Shown: piece by piece, positions 27,597 to 34,572 of the stretch
Layout of the letters: each line of letters opens with the position of its first letter
Position numbering within the stretch: position 1 is the stretch's first letter
From: an uncultured Saprospiraceae bacterium
GTDB taxonomy: Bacteria > Bacteroidota > Bacteroidia > Chitinophagales > Saprospiraceae
Reading direction: 5' to 3'
Assembly (NCBI GenBank): GCA_937959275.1
Contig: CALGLU010000022.1
Span: forward strand, 62,001 to 126,000
DNA length: 64,000 nt
Position numbers and translations under genes: made by a program
Notes under the pieces: generated by a model
Databases searched by the model: none
What the model was told of the DNA's origin: nothing
The model's input: the letters and a program-made list of their open reading frames with translations, nothing else

Positions 27597-28908
27597 TATT
27601 GGTATCATCACATCAAGAGAATATTGGACAAGAGTCAAAAGTAAAACCTTTTTATTGGCAACTTTTTTGACACCAATAGGCATCGTCCTTTTCATGGCTG
27701 CCATTGCTTTTATTTTTTCTAGGGGATCCGATGACGTCAAGAAAATTTCCGTTTTTGACCCAACCGATCTAACAGAAGAATCATTAAATACAAGATCTAA
27801 TCTGGAGTTGACCTATTCTGACCAATCTCTTGATCAACTCTTCTCTGACTATAAAGAGAAAAAGATCAATGGGATATTAGAAATCGTTCCGTTTGGAGAA
27901 GCAACATCAACGACATATAAAGCTAACTATCATTCAGATGATCAATTGGCTCTTGACGAAAGTATGTCACTTGAAAATGCACTCAGTAGGCAAATCAGAA
28001 AATATAAATTGGTCTCTCTTGACATTGATGAAGAAACCCTGAAGACCTTAGAAACAGATGTTTCAATTGCTCCTCAAACTATCGAATCTGAAAAGAAGAT
28101 CACATCAATGACAAGCATTGTCTCTGGAGCTCTAGGGGCAGTGGTGAGTTATGCCATGTTTTTTATTATCCTATTATATGGCGCACAAGTCATGCGGAGT
28201 GTCATGGAAGAAAAAATTAATCGAATTGTCGAAGTCCTCATTTCTTCAGTCAAACCCTTTGAGTTAATGTTTGGAAAGGTGCTGGGCGTTGGACTCGTTG
28301 GCTTGACCCAAATTGTTATTTGGCTTGTTTTACTATTTGGTATTTCCATGATAGCTGCACCATTACTTGGCTTAGACCCTAACTCGATGCCTTCTCCCGA
28401 AACGCTAGGCCTACCTCCAGAAGCTGCTGCTGAAGTTCCTATGGAAAAAGTCAATGCAATACTTGCTGAGCTCATGTCAATGAACTGGTTTAAAATCCTG
28501 CCACTCATCATCCTTTACTTTTTTGGTGGCTATTTTACATATGCAGCTTTATTTGCTGCAGTTGGATCTGCTGTGGGTGAGGATATAAATGAGGCAAACA
28601 GTTTGACTCTGCCCGTCATGATGCCCTTGATGCTGGCCTTTTATGTTGGCTTTGCGGCGATGCGTGCACCTGACAGTACAATGGCTGTTTGGGCCTCCAT
28701 GATGCCCCTATTTTCATCAATCGTGATGCCTGTGCGCTTGCCGTTTGATCCGCCGATGTGGCAAATTGCTGTCTCCATTATATCCATGATTCTGTTTATG
28801 TTATTATTGATCTGGATAGCTGGTAAGATTTATAGAACGGGCATCTTGATGTATGGCAAAAAAGCATCGTTTAAGGAGTTGGGTAAATGGTTGTTATATA
28901 AGAATTAA
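27589..28908 (+). CDS. ABC transporter permease (NatB/ABC-2 type)
   Basis: Membrane partner of the preceding ATPase. One helix near the N-terminus (TFLLATFLTPIGIVLFMAAIAFIF) is followed by a ~140-residue extracytoplasmic domain, then about five helices from residue 170 on, with the conserved segment VMRSVMEEKINRIVEVLISSVKPFELMFGKVLGVG between the second and third. This is the standard ABC-2 membrane domain layout of NatB-like proteins. It overlaps the ATPase gene by eight bases. The operon ends here; an inverted repeat at 28971-28998 may terminate transcription. Confidence 0.92.
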   Translation: MNNIGIITSREYWTRVKSKTFLLATFLTPIGIVLFMAAIAFIFSRGSDDVKKISVFDPTDLTEESLNTRSNLELTYSDQSLDQLFSDYKEKKINGILEIVPFGEATSTTYKANYHSDDQLALDESMSLENALSRQIRKYKLVSLDIDEETLKTLETDVSIAPQTIESEKKITSMTSIVSGALGAVVSYAMFFIILLYGAQVMRSVMEEKINRIVEVLISSVKPFELMFGKVLGVGLVGLTQIVIWLVLLFGISMIAAPLLGLDPNSMPSPETLGLPPEAAAEVPMEKVNAILAELMSMNWFKILPLIILYFFGGYFTYAALFAAVGSAVGEDINEANSLTLPVMMPLMLAFYVGFAAMRAPDSTMAVWASMMPLFSSIVMPVRLPFDPPMWQIAVSIISMILFMLLLIWIAGKIYRTGILMYGKKASFKELGKWLLYKN

Positions 28909-29288
28909 ACAATAGAGCAAACGGTGGAGCTTAAAAGCATATACTGCCAACTTGTACGCTGCAATATATACTTGACAAAGCACTAGTGCTCTGTCAAGAC
29001 ATAACTGACTAGTGCTTTTGGCGTATTTTGCACATGTACGTCATTTCCATGCATAGATTCACTAACTACATTGTAGTCAAATCTAAAATCGTTCGTGGAT
29101 ATTTACGAGTATGAAAGAAGTTAAAGACATATTTTCTGTGTAGGCAAGTAGCTACAAAAAGTTTCGACTTACTTATCCTTCTGAACTTTATGACGATATT
29201 CTTCTTCATGTAAACGAAAAGAATGAATGCTAGGATTGTGGCACTTGTTATGGACAAGTAGCAGTAGAACTGAGTAAGCACTTTAAAT
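28909..29288. other. 380-base gene-free region with palindrome
   Basis: Spacer between the ABC permease stop and the tRNA-Asp-derived repeats. It holds the palindrome at 28971-28998. A 76-codon minus-strand frame (29066-29296) runs into the repeat array and has no recognisable domain, so I do not call it. Confidence 0.45.
28971..28998. repeat. 28-bp near-perfect palindrome
   Basis: CTTGACAAAGCAC-TA-GTGCTCTGTCAAG reads the same on both strands apart from one position. It lies 62 bases after the ABC permease stop, followed by another ACTAGTGC at 29008-29016 and a short T-run, so it may also act as a terminator. Its core matches the hairpins at 20469-20506 and 49298-49343. Confidence 0.6.
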
Positions 29289-29294
29289 AAAATC

Positions 29295-29328
29295 AAAAAA
29301 GGCTTCTACATTTCTGCAGAAGCCTTTT
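29295..29328 (-). terminator. tRNA-type terminator hairpin, copy 1
   Basis: AAAAGGCTTCT and AGAAGCCTTTT form an 11-bp stem around a 10-base loop, followed on the minus strand by TTTTGATTTT. Being flanked by A-runs and T-runs it could stop transcription in both directions. Identical hairpins follow the tRNA-like units at 29747-29780 (one base different) and 29881-29914. Confidence 0.8.
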
Positions 29329-29331
29329 AAG

Positions 29332-29395
29332 CGGTCCGGACGGGACTCGAATCCGCGACCCTCCCGCAAACAAGTTGCGGGACAGGTATTCTACC
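29332..29395 (-). pseudogene. tRNA-Asp-derived 3' half with aberrant anticodon hairpin, copy 1
   Basis: On the minus strand the sequence from GGTAGAATACCTG to the discriminator G matches tRNA-Asp from its D-arm onward, with an intact T-arm (GCGGA-TTCGAGT-CCCGT) and 3' acceptor half CCGGACC-G. The 5' acceptor strand and first part of the D-arm are absent. The anticodon arm is replaced by CCCGCAA-CTTGT-TTGCGGG, a 7-bp stem with a 5-base loop that offers no normal anticodon. It cannot fold as a working tRNA. It lies just after the stop of the GIY-YIG gene remnant. Confidence 0.75.
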
Positions 29396-29402
29396 TAGAG
29401 CA

Positions 29403-29652
29403 TCAATGATTATTATCAATTAGCTTTTGGATTCTTTTTCTTGATTTCCATTTTTTTATTTCTTGTTCACGTTTCATTGCTTCAGCTTTGGACTGAAAGG
29501 CTTCTTTGAAGACGATAACCCAATTCTTGGGTTTTTCCTGTAAATCCTTTGTGAGGAGTATTGTGTTTTTTAAGTCGTTCATCGAGATTGTTGGTGTATC
29601 CAATGTAATATCGATCAATCGAAGTCGAGTAAAGTATATACGTCCAGAACAT
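29403..29652 (-). pseudogene. GIY-YIG nuclease gene, single frameshift
   Basis: From ATG at 29652 the frame reads MFWTYILYSTSIDRYYIGYT, then NNLDERLKKHNTPHKGFTGK: the GIY-YIG core with the two Tyr-containing motifs. It then runs off into a stop. A second frame, open down to the stop at 29403, continues NWVIVFKEAFQSKAEAMKRE and ends EIKKWKSRKRIQKLI, the usual C-terminal half of the UPF0213/UvrC-like short GIY-YIG family (about 80-100 residues). Removing one G of the GGG at 29529-29531 joins them as GFTGK-T-KNWVIVF, so the lesion is one extra base in a homopolymer next to TTTTT. It may be a real pseudogene or a sequencing error. The gene sits inside the tRNA-Asp-derived repeat array. Confidence 0.8.
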
Positions 29653-29684
29653 AAAGTTGTTATTCTATAAGTGTTGAATAAATC

Positions 29685-29740
29685 TAGAGACGAACTCGCG
29701 ACTCTATTCTACCCAGCCGCAATGACTTCTACAAACCCAT
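29685..29740 (-). repeat. partial tRNA-Asp-derived repeat unit
   Basis: On the minus strand this carries the unit boundary (GGTTTGTAGAAGTCATTGCG then CTGGGTAGAATAG) as in the 29741-29874 unit, but jumps directly to a degenerate T-arm (GTCGCGAGTTCGTCTC), lacking the long hairpin and the 3' acceptor half. It stands immediately upstream of the GIY-YIG start codon. Confidence 0.6.
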
Positions 29741-29874
29741 AAAATCAAAAAAGGCTTCAACATTTCTGCAGAAGCCTTTTAAGCGGTTCGGACAGGACTC
29801 GAACCCGCGACCCTTCCGCAAACAAGTTGCGGGACAGCTATTCTACCCAAGCGCAATGACTTCTACAAATCCAT
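29741..29874 (-). repeat. 134-bp tRNA-Asp-derived repeat unit with terminator (copy 2)
   Basis: Repeat unit of 134 bases: the AAAATC boundary at 29741 recurs at 29875. It holds the terminator hairpin (29747-29780), a tRNA-Asp-like 3' part (29784-29847; T-arm GCGGG-TTCGAGT-CCTGT, acceptor half CCGAACC-G) and an anticodon arm changed to CCGCAA-CTTGT-TTGCGG. Compared with copy 1 it has several base changes (for example loss of one arm G-C pair), so the copies are not recent clones. No complete tRNA cloverleaf can be drawn. Confidence 0.7.
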
Positions 29875-29880
29875 AAAATC

Positions 29881-29914
29881 AAAAAAGGCTTCTACATTTC
29901 TGCAGAAGCCTTTT
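29881..29914 (-). terminator. terminator of tRNA-Asp gene
   Basis: Same 11-bp hairpin AAAAGGCTTCT/AGAAGCCTTTT as in the repeat units, starting three bases after the tRNA-Asp 3' end on the minus strand, followed by a T-run. This is probably the original from which the other copies were duplicated. Confidence 0.85.
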
Positions 29915-29917
29915 AAG

Positions 29918-29991
29918 CGGTCCGGACGGGACTCGAACCCGCGACCCCCTGCGTGACAGGCAGGTATTCTAACCAACTGAACTACCGAACC
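29918..29991 (-). tRNA. tRNA-Asp (anticodon GUC)
   Basis: Complete 74-base cloverleaf on the minus strand: acceptor GGTTCGG/CCGGACC with one G-U pair, D-stem GTTC/GAAT, anticodon stem CCTGC/GCAGG with loop CTGTCAC (anticodon GTC at positions 34-36), five-base variable loop, T-stem GCGGG/CCCGT with loop TTCGAGT, and discriminator G73 as expected for tRNA-Asp. CCA is not encoded (CTT follows). It is the only intact tRNA in the window, and transcription runs into its terminator and then the derived repeats. Confidence 0.95.
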
Positions 29992-30270
29992 AAACCCACT
30001 TCACTTTGAAGTGCCCGCAAAAGTAACAAGCATTTTGATTCTTCGCAATAGTAAGACAAGATATTTTAAATTGTTTTTTTTAGTTGGTTAAACTAGACCA
30101 GCTAATTGTTCTCAAAATGTGATTAAACCAAGGTTTTAAACAAAAATTGGAATATGTACAGCTTTGTCAATGGATTCAATACTTTCTTAATACATTTTAT
30201 ACCCTAATTCCTTAGATCAGTGCATAATTCGGTTCACAATTCCTATTTTATGACTGAATTCTACTCTACT

Positions 30271-33171
30271 ATGAAAAAGAAAAAGTTTGCCAACGCATTG
30301 ATTCTCTGTTGTTTAGTCGTTCAGAGTCAGGCACAACATAACAATGAGCACGCCAGCGATCGCTTTGTAAAGAAAGATTTAAGTGATTATAGTGAGCATG
30401 TAGCTAGCAAGACCAATCCTGATTATTTTGATCAACATGATCATGACTCATGGACCTATTTTTTAAATAAAACCCATCCTTCTGTCAGCACCTTAGAGCA
30501 GTACTTTGATGAAGCAGCTCAAGAATATGGTGTGCCGGCAACACTTCTTAAGGCGATTGGAAGAGTGGAAAGCAACTGGACTCAGATTGGACCGAGTATC
30601 GACCGTGGATGGGGTATCATGCATCTGGTCGACAACGATTATGTCAATACGCTGTCAGAAGCATCAATCTTAACAGGGATAGCCGAGGACATGCTAAAAG
30701 ATGATCCACAGTCTAATATTCGAGGGGCTGCTGCTTTACTTGCCCAGTATGCAGGACCTGAGGTAATTGGAAAATCTGATTTAAGCCTTTGGTTTGAGGC
30801 AAGTATAAAGTTCTCGGCCTTAGCTTTAGAAGAATTGAAAATCTCTCAGGCTGAATTGTATTATAGCATGATAAAATCAGGAGACACGAGTCAAACAGTC
30901 TGGGGCGAAACGATCCGCTTGAAGGCTCACAAAACTCTTGCTGTGCCACAACTGAAAGCATCAACTCGAGCGGTTAAAAAAAGTGTGTCCGCAGATTATA
31001 CACCAGCAATCAGTTTTATCACGCCATGTAATTTTGGTACCGGCAGAAATCATGTGATTGATACGTGGGTGAATCATTGGATCGGCGTTGGTAGTTATGC
31101 TGGTGCTATTTCGTGGTTTCACACCTGTAGGCCTAATAGTCCATCAAGTGCACATTTTGTCATTAGAAGCAGTGATGGTGAAATCACTCAGGTTGTGAGA
31201 GTGAGTAATACAGCCTATCACGCTGGTGCAAGCGGGCAGCCCTACAATAATAGCCGATCGATTGGTGTCGAGCATGAAGCGACAGCTACTGAACCCGGTC
31301 TATGGAATTCAGAACCTATGCTCAATGCCTCAACTACGATGGCATGCTATTTTACCGGCATCCATGCCATACCTCAATCAAGAGGTTTGCCGGGGATTAG
31401 AGAACATAATGAAATGCCTGGCACCAGTACAGATTGTGCTGGATCGATTCCGTGGTCCACTTGGATGAATAAGTTTACAACTTGCGTGAATGGAGGAAGT
31501 CTCTCAATGCTGGATTGCAGTACTGCAGTAACGATTGATTGCGGTGTGACTTATTCTGGCTCTGCTTCCACAAGTCAGTCCAATGTAGATAGCTATGCAT
31601 GTAATACGTGGACTGAAACAGGCCCTGAGCGTGTTCATAAAGTTACGAGTCTAGGCTATGGTACCTTGACTGCCTCACTTTCAAATTATACTGGAGACCT
31701 AGATGTCTATATTTTAAAAAGCTGTGATCCTAATGATTGTGTTGGTACAGTCTCTTCTGATCAGGCGACCTTCACAAATGCAATTGCTGGACAAGTCTAC
31801 TATATCGTTGTGGATGCAGATGATGGGAGTGGGAGTGCATATGACCTTATTGTGAGTTGTCCTACAGGAGGATCAGGGAGTGGATTAGACTGCACGAATG
31901 CGATACCATTGCAGTGTGGGGTGAGTTATACTGGTAGTTCGTCAACTGCTGTTTCTGCTGTGGATAGTTATAGTTGTAATACTTGGACAGAGACGGGTCC
32001 TGAGCGATTACATACGGTTACGCCATCAGCGAGTGGCGAGTTGACAGCAAGTTTATTTAATTATACAGGAGATTTAGATGTTTATATTTTGAATAGTTGT
32101 GACCCTGATGATTGTATAGGGACAGTTAGTTCGGACAGTGCGACGTATCCGAATGCGATAGCTGGACAGACCTATTATATTGTTGTTGATGCAGATGATG
32201 GGAGTGGGAGCGGGTATGATCTCTTGGTGGATTGTGTGCAGGATGGCTTAGCTTGCTCAAGCGCTGTTGCGGTGCAATGCGGCGTTAGTTATTCTGGTTC
32301 TTCTTCAACAAGTCCGTCATATGTAGATGCTTATGGATGTAATAACTGGACGGAGACAGGCCCTGAGCGATTGCATACGGTTATCCCTACAGCAAGTGGC
32401 GAATTAACAGCAAGCTTGTCTAATTATACAGGAGATTTAGATGTTTATATTTTGAATAGTTGTGACCCTGATGATTGTATAGGGACAGTTAGTTCGGACA
32501 GTGCGACGTATCCGAATGCGATAGCTGGACAGACCTATTACATTGTTGTGGATGCAGATGATGGGAGTGGGAGCGGGTATGATCTCTTGGTGGATTGTGT
32601 GCAGGATGGCTTAGCTTGCTCAAGCGCTGTTGTGCTGCAATGCGGCGTTAGTTATTCTGGTTCTTCTTCCACAAATCCGTCTTATGTAGATACTTATGGA
32701 TGTAATACTTGGACAGAGACTGGGCCTGAGCGATTGCATACGGTTATCCCTACGGCAAGCGGCGAATTAACAGCAAGCTTGTCTAATTATACAGGAGATT
32801 TAGATGTTTATATTTTGAATAGTTGTGATCCTGATGATTGTATAGGGACAGTTAGTTCGGACAGTGCCACATATCCTAGCGCGGTAGCTGGGCAGACTTA
32901 CTACATCGTTGTTGATGCGGATGATGGGAGTGGTAGTGGGTATGACTTAATTGTGATTTGTGAATCTACTGATTGTGAGACACAGATGCAGGTATCAGGA
33001 TCTTATCAGCAGGATGAGACATTCCAAGCTGAGCAAGAGATTAGCTCCAATGCCACATTTAGTAATTCTTCGACGATTATTATGCATGCGGGCCAAACTG
33101 TAGAATTAACCGGAGGGTTCACCATAGATGGCGGTACCGCAATTCATATTTATATCGAGGGATGCCAATAA
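30271..33171 (+). CDS. secreted modular cell-wall hydrolase: SLT-like + Amidase_2 + four PPC repeats + coathanger C-terminus
   Basis: Starting at the ATG at 30271 (MKKKKFANALILCCLVVQSQAQ) gives a signal peptide; the frame also opens at 30220 but that leader is not credible. Domains: a lysozyme/transglycosylase-like fold (YGVPATLLKAIGRVESNWTQ with a candidate catalytic Glu), an N-acetylmuramoyl-L-alanine amidase type 2 domain (zinc-ligand segments NHWIGVGSYAG, NTAYHAG, REHNEMPG..TDCAG), four ~120-residue PPC-type beta-sandwich repeats (DCGVTYSGS...ETGPERxHxV...YTGDLDVYIL...YYIVVDADDGSGSxYDL), and a C-terminal 3-coathanger-stack-like segment used with T9SS cargo. Probably a surface or secreted peptidoglycan hydrolase. 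Confidence 0.85.
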   Translation: MKKKKFANALILCCLVVQSQAQHNNEHASDRFVKKDLSDYSEHVASKTNPDYFDQHDHDSWTYFLNKTHPSVSTLEQYFDEAAQEYGVPATLLKAIGRVESNWTQIGPSIDRGWGIMHLVDNDYVNTLSEASILTGIAEDMLKDDPQSNIRGAAALLAQYAGPEVIGKSDLSLWFEASIKFSALALEELKISQAELYYSMIKSGDTSQTVWGETIRLKAHKTLAVPQLKASTRAVKKSVSADYTPAISFITPCNFGTGRNHVIDTWVNHWIGVGSYAGAISWFHTCRPNSPSSAHFVIRSSDGEITQVVRVSNTAYHAGASGQPYNNSRSIGVEHEATATEPGLWNSEPMLNASTTMACYFTGIHAIPQSRGLPGIREHNEMPGTSTDCAGSIPWSTWMNKFTTCVNGGSLSMLDCSTAVTIDCGVTYSGSASTSQSNVDSYACNTWTETGPERVHKVTSLGYGTLTASLSNYTGDLDVYILKSCDPNDCVGTVSSDQATFTNAIAGQVYYIVVDADDGSGSAYDLIVSCPTGGSGSGLDCTNAIPLQCGVSYTGSSSTAVSAVDSYSCNTWTETGPERLHTVTPSASGELTASLFNYTGDLDVYILNSCDPDDCIGTVSSDSATYPNAIAGQTYYIVVDADDGSGSGYDLLVDCVQDGLACSSAVAVQCGVSYSGSSSTSPSYVDAYGCNNWTETGPERLHTVIPTASGELTASLSNYTGDLDVYILNSCDPDDCIGTVSSDSATYPNAIAGQTYYIVVDADDGSGSGYDLLVDCVQDGLACSSAVVLQCGVSYSGSSSTNPSYVDTYGCNTWTETGPERLHTVIPTASGELTASLSNYTGDLDVYILNSCDPDDCIGTVSSDSATYPSAVAGQTYYIVVDADDGSGSGYDLIVICESTDCETQMQVSGSYQQDETFQAEQEISSNATFSNSSTIIMHAGQTVELTGGFTIDGGTAIHIYIEGCQ
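31506..32965 (+). repeat. four in-frame PPC-domain repeats, three with near-identical DNA
   Basis: The units are spaced 375, 363 and 363 bases apart (anchor CCTGATGATTG-type segment at about 31726, 32101, 32464 and 32827). Units 2 and 3 share runs of over 100 identical bases, including synonymous sites, and unit 4 is close; unit 1 is clearly older. This points to recent duplication or gene conversion inside the gene. Confidence 0.85.
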
Positions 33172-33195
33172 TAGTAATCTCTTTTAAACCAAGTT

Positions 33196-33735
33196 ATGAG
33201 TTCGTATTTTGAGCAAAATCTTTTGCTATTGAAAACATATAAGTTAGTTAACATTGGAAGTCTTATTGGTTTTATTGGAATGAGCATGTTCTTTTTCCAG
33301 TGTTCTGGAGGTCAGACAAAGATACAAGACAAAGGGAAAGACGCTCTACAGACAGTCAGCGAAGCAACATCTGTGAATACAAATCAAGCTGTAGAAGAGC
33401 TGACGAATAGGCCGACTATCAATATAAAGCCTAATCAAATCATTCATTCTCCAACGACTGTCATAGTCAATTCGCAAGGGAAATGGGGCGGTTTTGAAGG
33501 AGAGCTGGGGACAGTAGAACTGGTGGACAAAACAGGAAAGCAATTAGGGTTATGCATATTGTCTACAAAAGAAAATTGGATGGTGAAAGGTCCTGTGATT
33601 TATAATTGTGATCTAACGTTTACAGCGCAGTCGGCTGGGAATGGTAAACTCGTTATTAAAAATAATAATCCAACTGGTATGGTTGAGCATGATAAATCGT
33701 TTGAAATTCCCGTTGACTATTCTGGTTCAGAATAG
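33196..33735 (+). CDS. Gmad2-domain lipoprotein
   Basis: A 179-residue protein with a hydrophobic leader ending in FFFQCSGG (lipobox). The C-terminal ~100 residues match the Gmad2 immunoglobulin-like domain: SPTTVIVNSQGKWGGFEGEL, VELVDKTGKQLG, NWMVKGPVIYNCDLTF, and KLVIKNNNPTGMVEHDKSFEIPV. These domains are found on exported spore or cell-surface proteins and may bind sugars or peptidoglycan. It begins 25 bases after the cell-wall hydrolase gene and probably shares its transcript, consistent with an envelope role. The leader is unusually long (about 36 residues) and internal Met codons at 33280 and 33286 would shorten it. Confidence 0.8.
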   Translation: MSSYFEQNLLLLKTYKLVNIGSLIGFIGMSMFFFQCSGGQTKIQDKGKDALQTVSEATSVNTNQAVEELTNRPTINIKPNQIIHSPTTVIVNSQGKWGGFEGELGTVELVDKTGKQLGLCILSTKENWMVKGPVIYNCDLTFTAQSAGNGKLVIKNNNPTGMVEHDKSFEIPVDYSGSE

Positions 33736-33739
33736 AAAT

Positions 33740-34210
33740 TTATAAGATCGTAATAGTCGCCTCATGCTCCACATCAAAATTTAAAGAATTGGCAATAAAG
33801 CACTTTTTGTGTGCTTCAGCATGAAGGCTTTTTGCTGTATCTACCATCTCTGCTTTTGTCACAATAATTTGAGGCCTTAATGTTACTCCTTTAAAGTGAC
33901 CACTGCCATCTTGCTGCTCTTCCATTAGTCCCTCAGCGGTATCAATATATTCATGTACGATCACACCATTATCTGAGCATAAGTGCAAATACCATAACAT
34001 ATGACAAGCCGAAATAGAAGATAAAAAAAGCTCTTCCGGATTGTACCGAGTCGCATCACCTCTAAAACTAGGATCGGAAGAACCGAGGAGCTCCGAAGGT
34101 TTACCCTTGATCAAGATTTTGTGATTACGACTATAAGACCGATAGTCAAATGTCCCACTGCCTTTATTTCCTGTCCATTCTAGTTGTACCTGATAGTTGT
34201 GTTTTTTCAT
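33740..34210 (-). CDS. OsmC family protein
   Basis: Cytoplasmic OsmC/Ohr-type protein, usually a thiol peroxidase acting on organic hydroperoxides. The two conserved cysteines are present: SISACHM and HKKCFIANS. The length of 156 residues is typical. Its start overlaps the stop of the upstream membrane protein gene by four bases (ATGA), and that gene is in turn directly behind ku, so the three form an operon. The protein ends four bases from the convergent Gmad2 gene with no room for a separate terminator. Confidence 0.92.
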   Translation of the reverse strand: MKKHNYQVQLEWTGNKGSGTFDYRSYSRNHKILIKGKPSELLGSSDPSFRGDATRYNPEELFLSSISACHMLWYLHLCSDNGVIVHEYIDTAEGLMEEQQDGSGHFKGVTLRPQIIVTKAEMVDTAKSLHAEAHKKCFIANSLNFDVEHEATITIL

Positions 34211-34572
34211 GCCATTTTTTTATTTCGCGTAAGCAATAAAACCAAACAAACAATGCCTAACACACCATGCAAGCCTGCTGCGCCAAGATTACTATCAGCA
34301 CCTTCCATGACGCCCTTAGAGCAGGCTAGTGCAACACCTAAATGAAAGACAGTAAAGGTTTTTAGAAATCCCCTTAATGGACCTTCTGCATAATGCTTAA
34401 ACGCCAATAAGGCATAAAACCCTAAGGCAAGAGCAGCAGCTCCATACATCCGACACAGAACCTGAGTCTGAATATCAGCGGACTCAAGTCCCGGAATGAG
34501 AGTTGGGAAAAACATAAAAACTAGTCCGGCTACAATTTCAAGGACAGCATTAAATAAGACAAACCATTTCAT
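34207..34572 (-). CDS. small four-helix membrane protein, unknown function
   Basis: A 121-residue hydrophobic protein with four predicted membrane helices (about residues 4-24, 42-60, 70-86, 96-116), of the DUF4345-like general size. No catalytic motif is visible. It starts at the base after the ku stop and overlaps the OsmC start by four bases, so it is translated with both. Being between a DNA end-joining gene and a peroxide-defence gene suggests stress linkage only by position. Confidence 0.75.
   Translation of the reverse strand: MKWFVLFNAVLEIVAGLVFMFFPTLIPGLESADIQTQVLCRMYGAAALALGFYALLAFKHYAEGPLRGFLKTFTVFHLGVALACSKGVMEGADSNLGAAGLHGVLGIVCLVLLLTRNKKMA

Noticed and set aside
29066-29296. 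76-codon minus-strand frame before the tRNA-like units
   Set aside because: It runs into the repeat/terminator at its 5' end and has no recognisable motif.
29332-29395. Reading the tRNA-like units as tRNA-Gln (TTG in the loop)
   Set aside because: The 5' acceptor strand is missing, position 33 is not T, the stem is 7 bp with a 5-base loop, and the same hairpin occurs in both copies, so it is not an anticodon.
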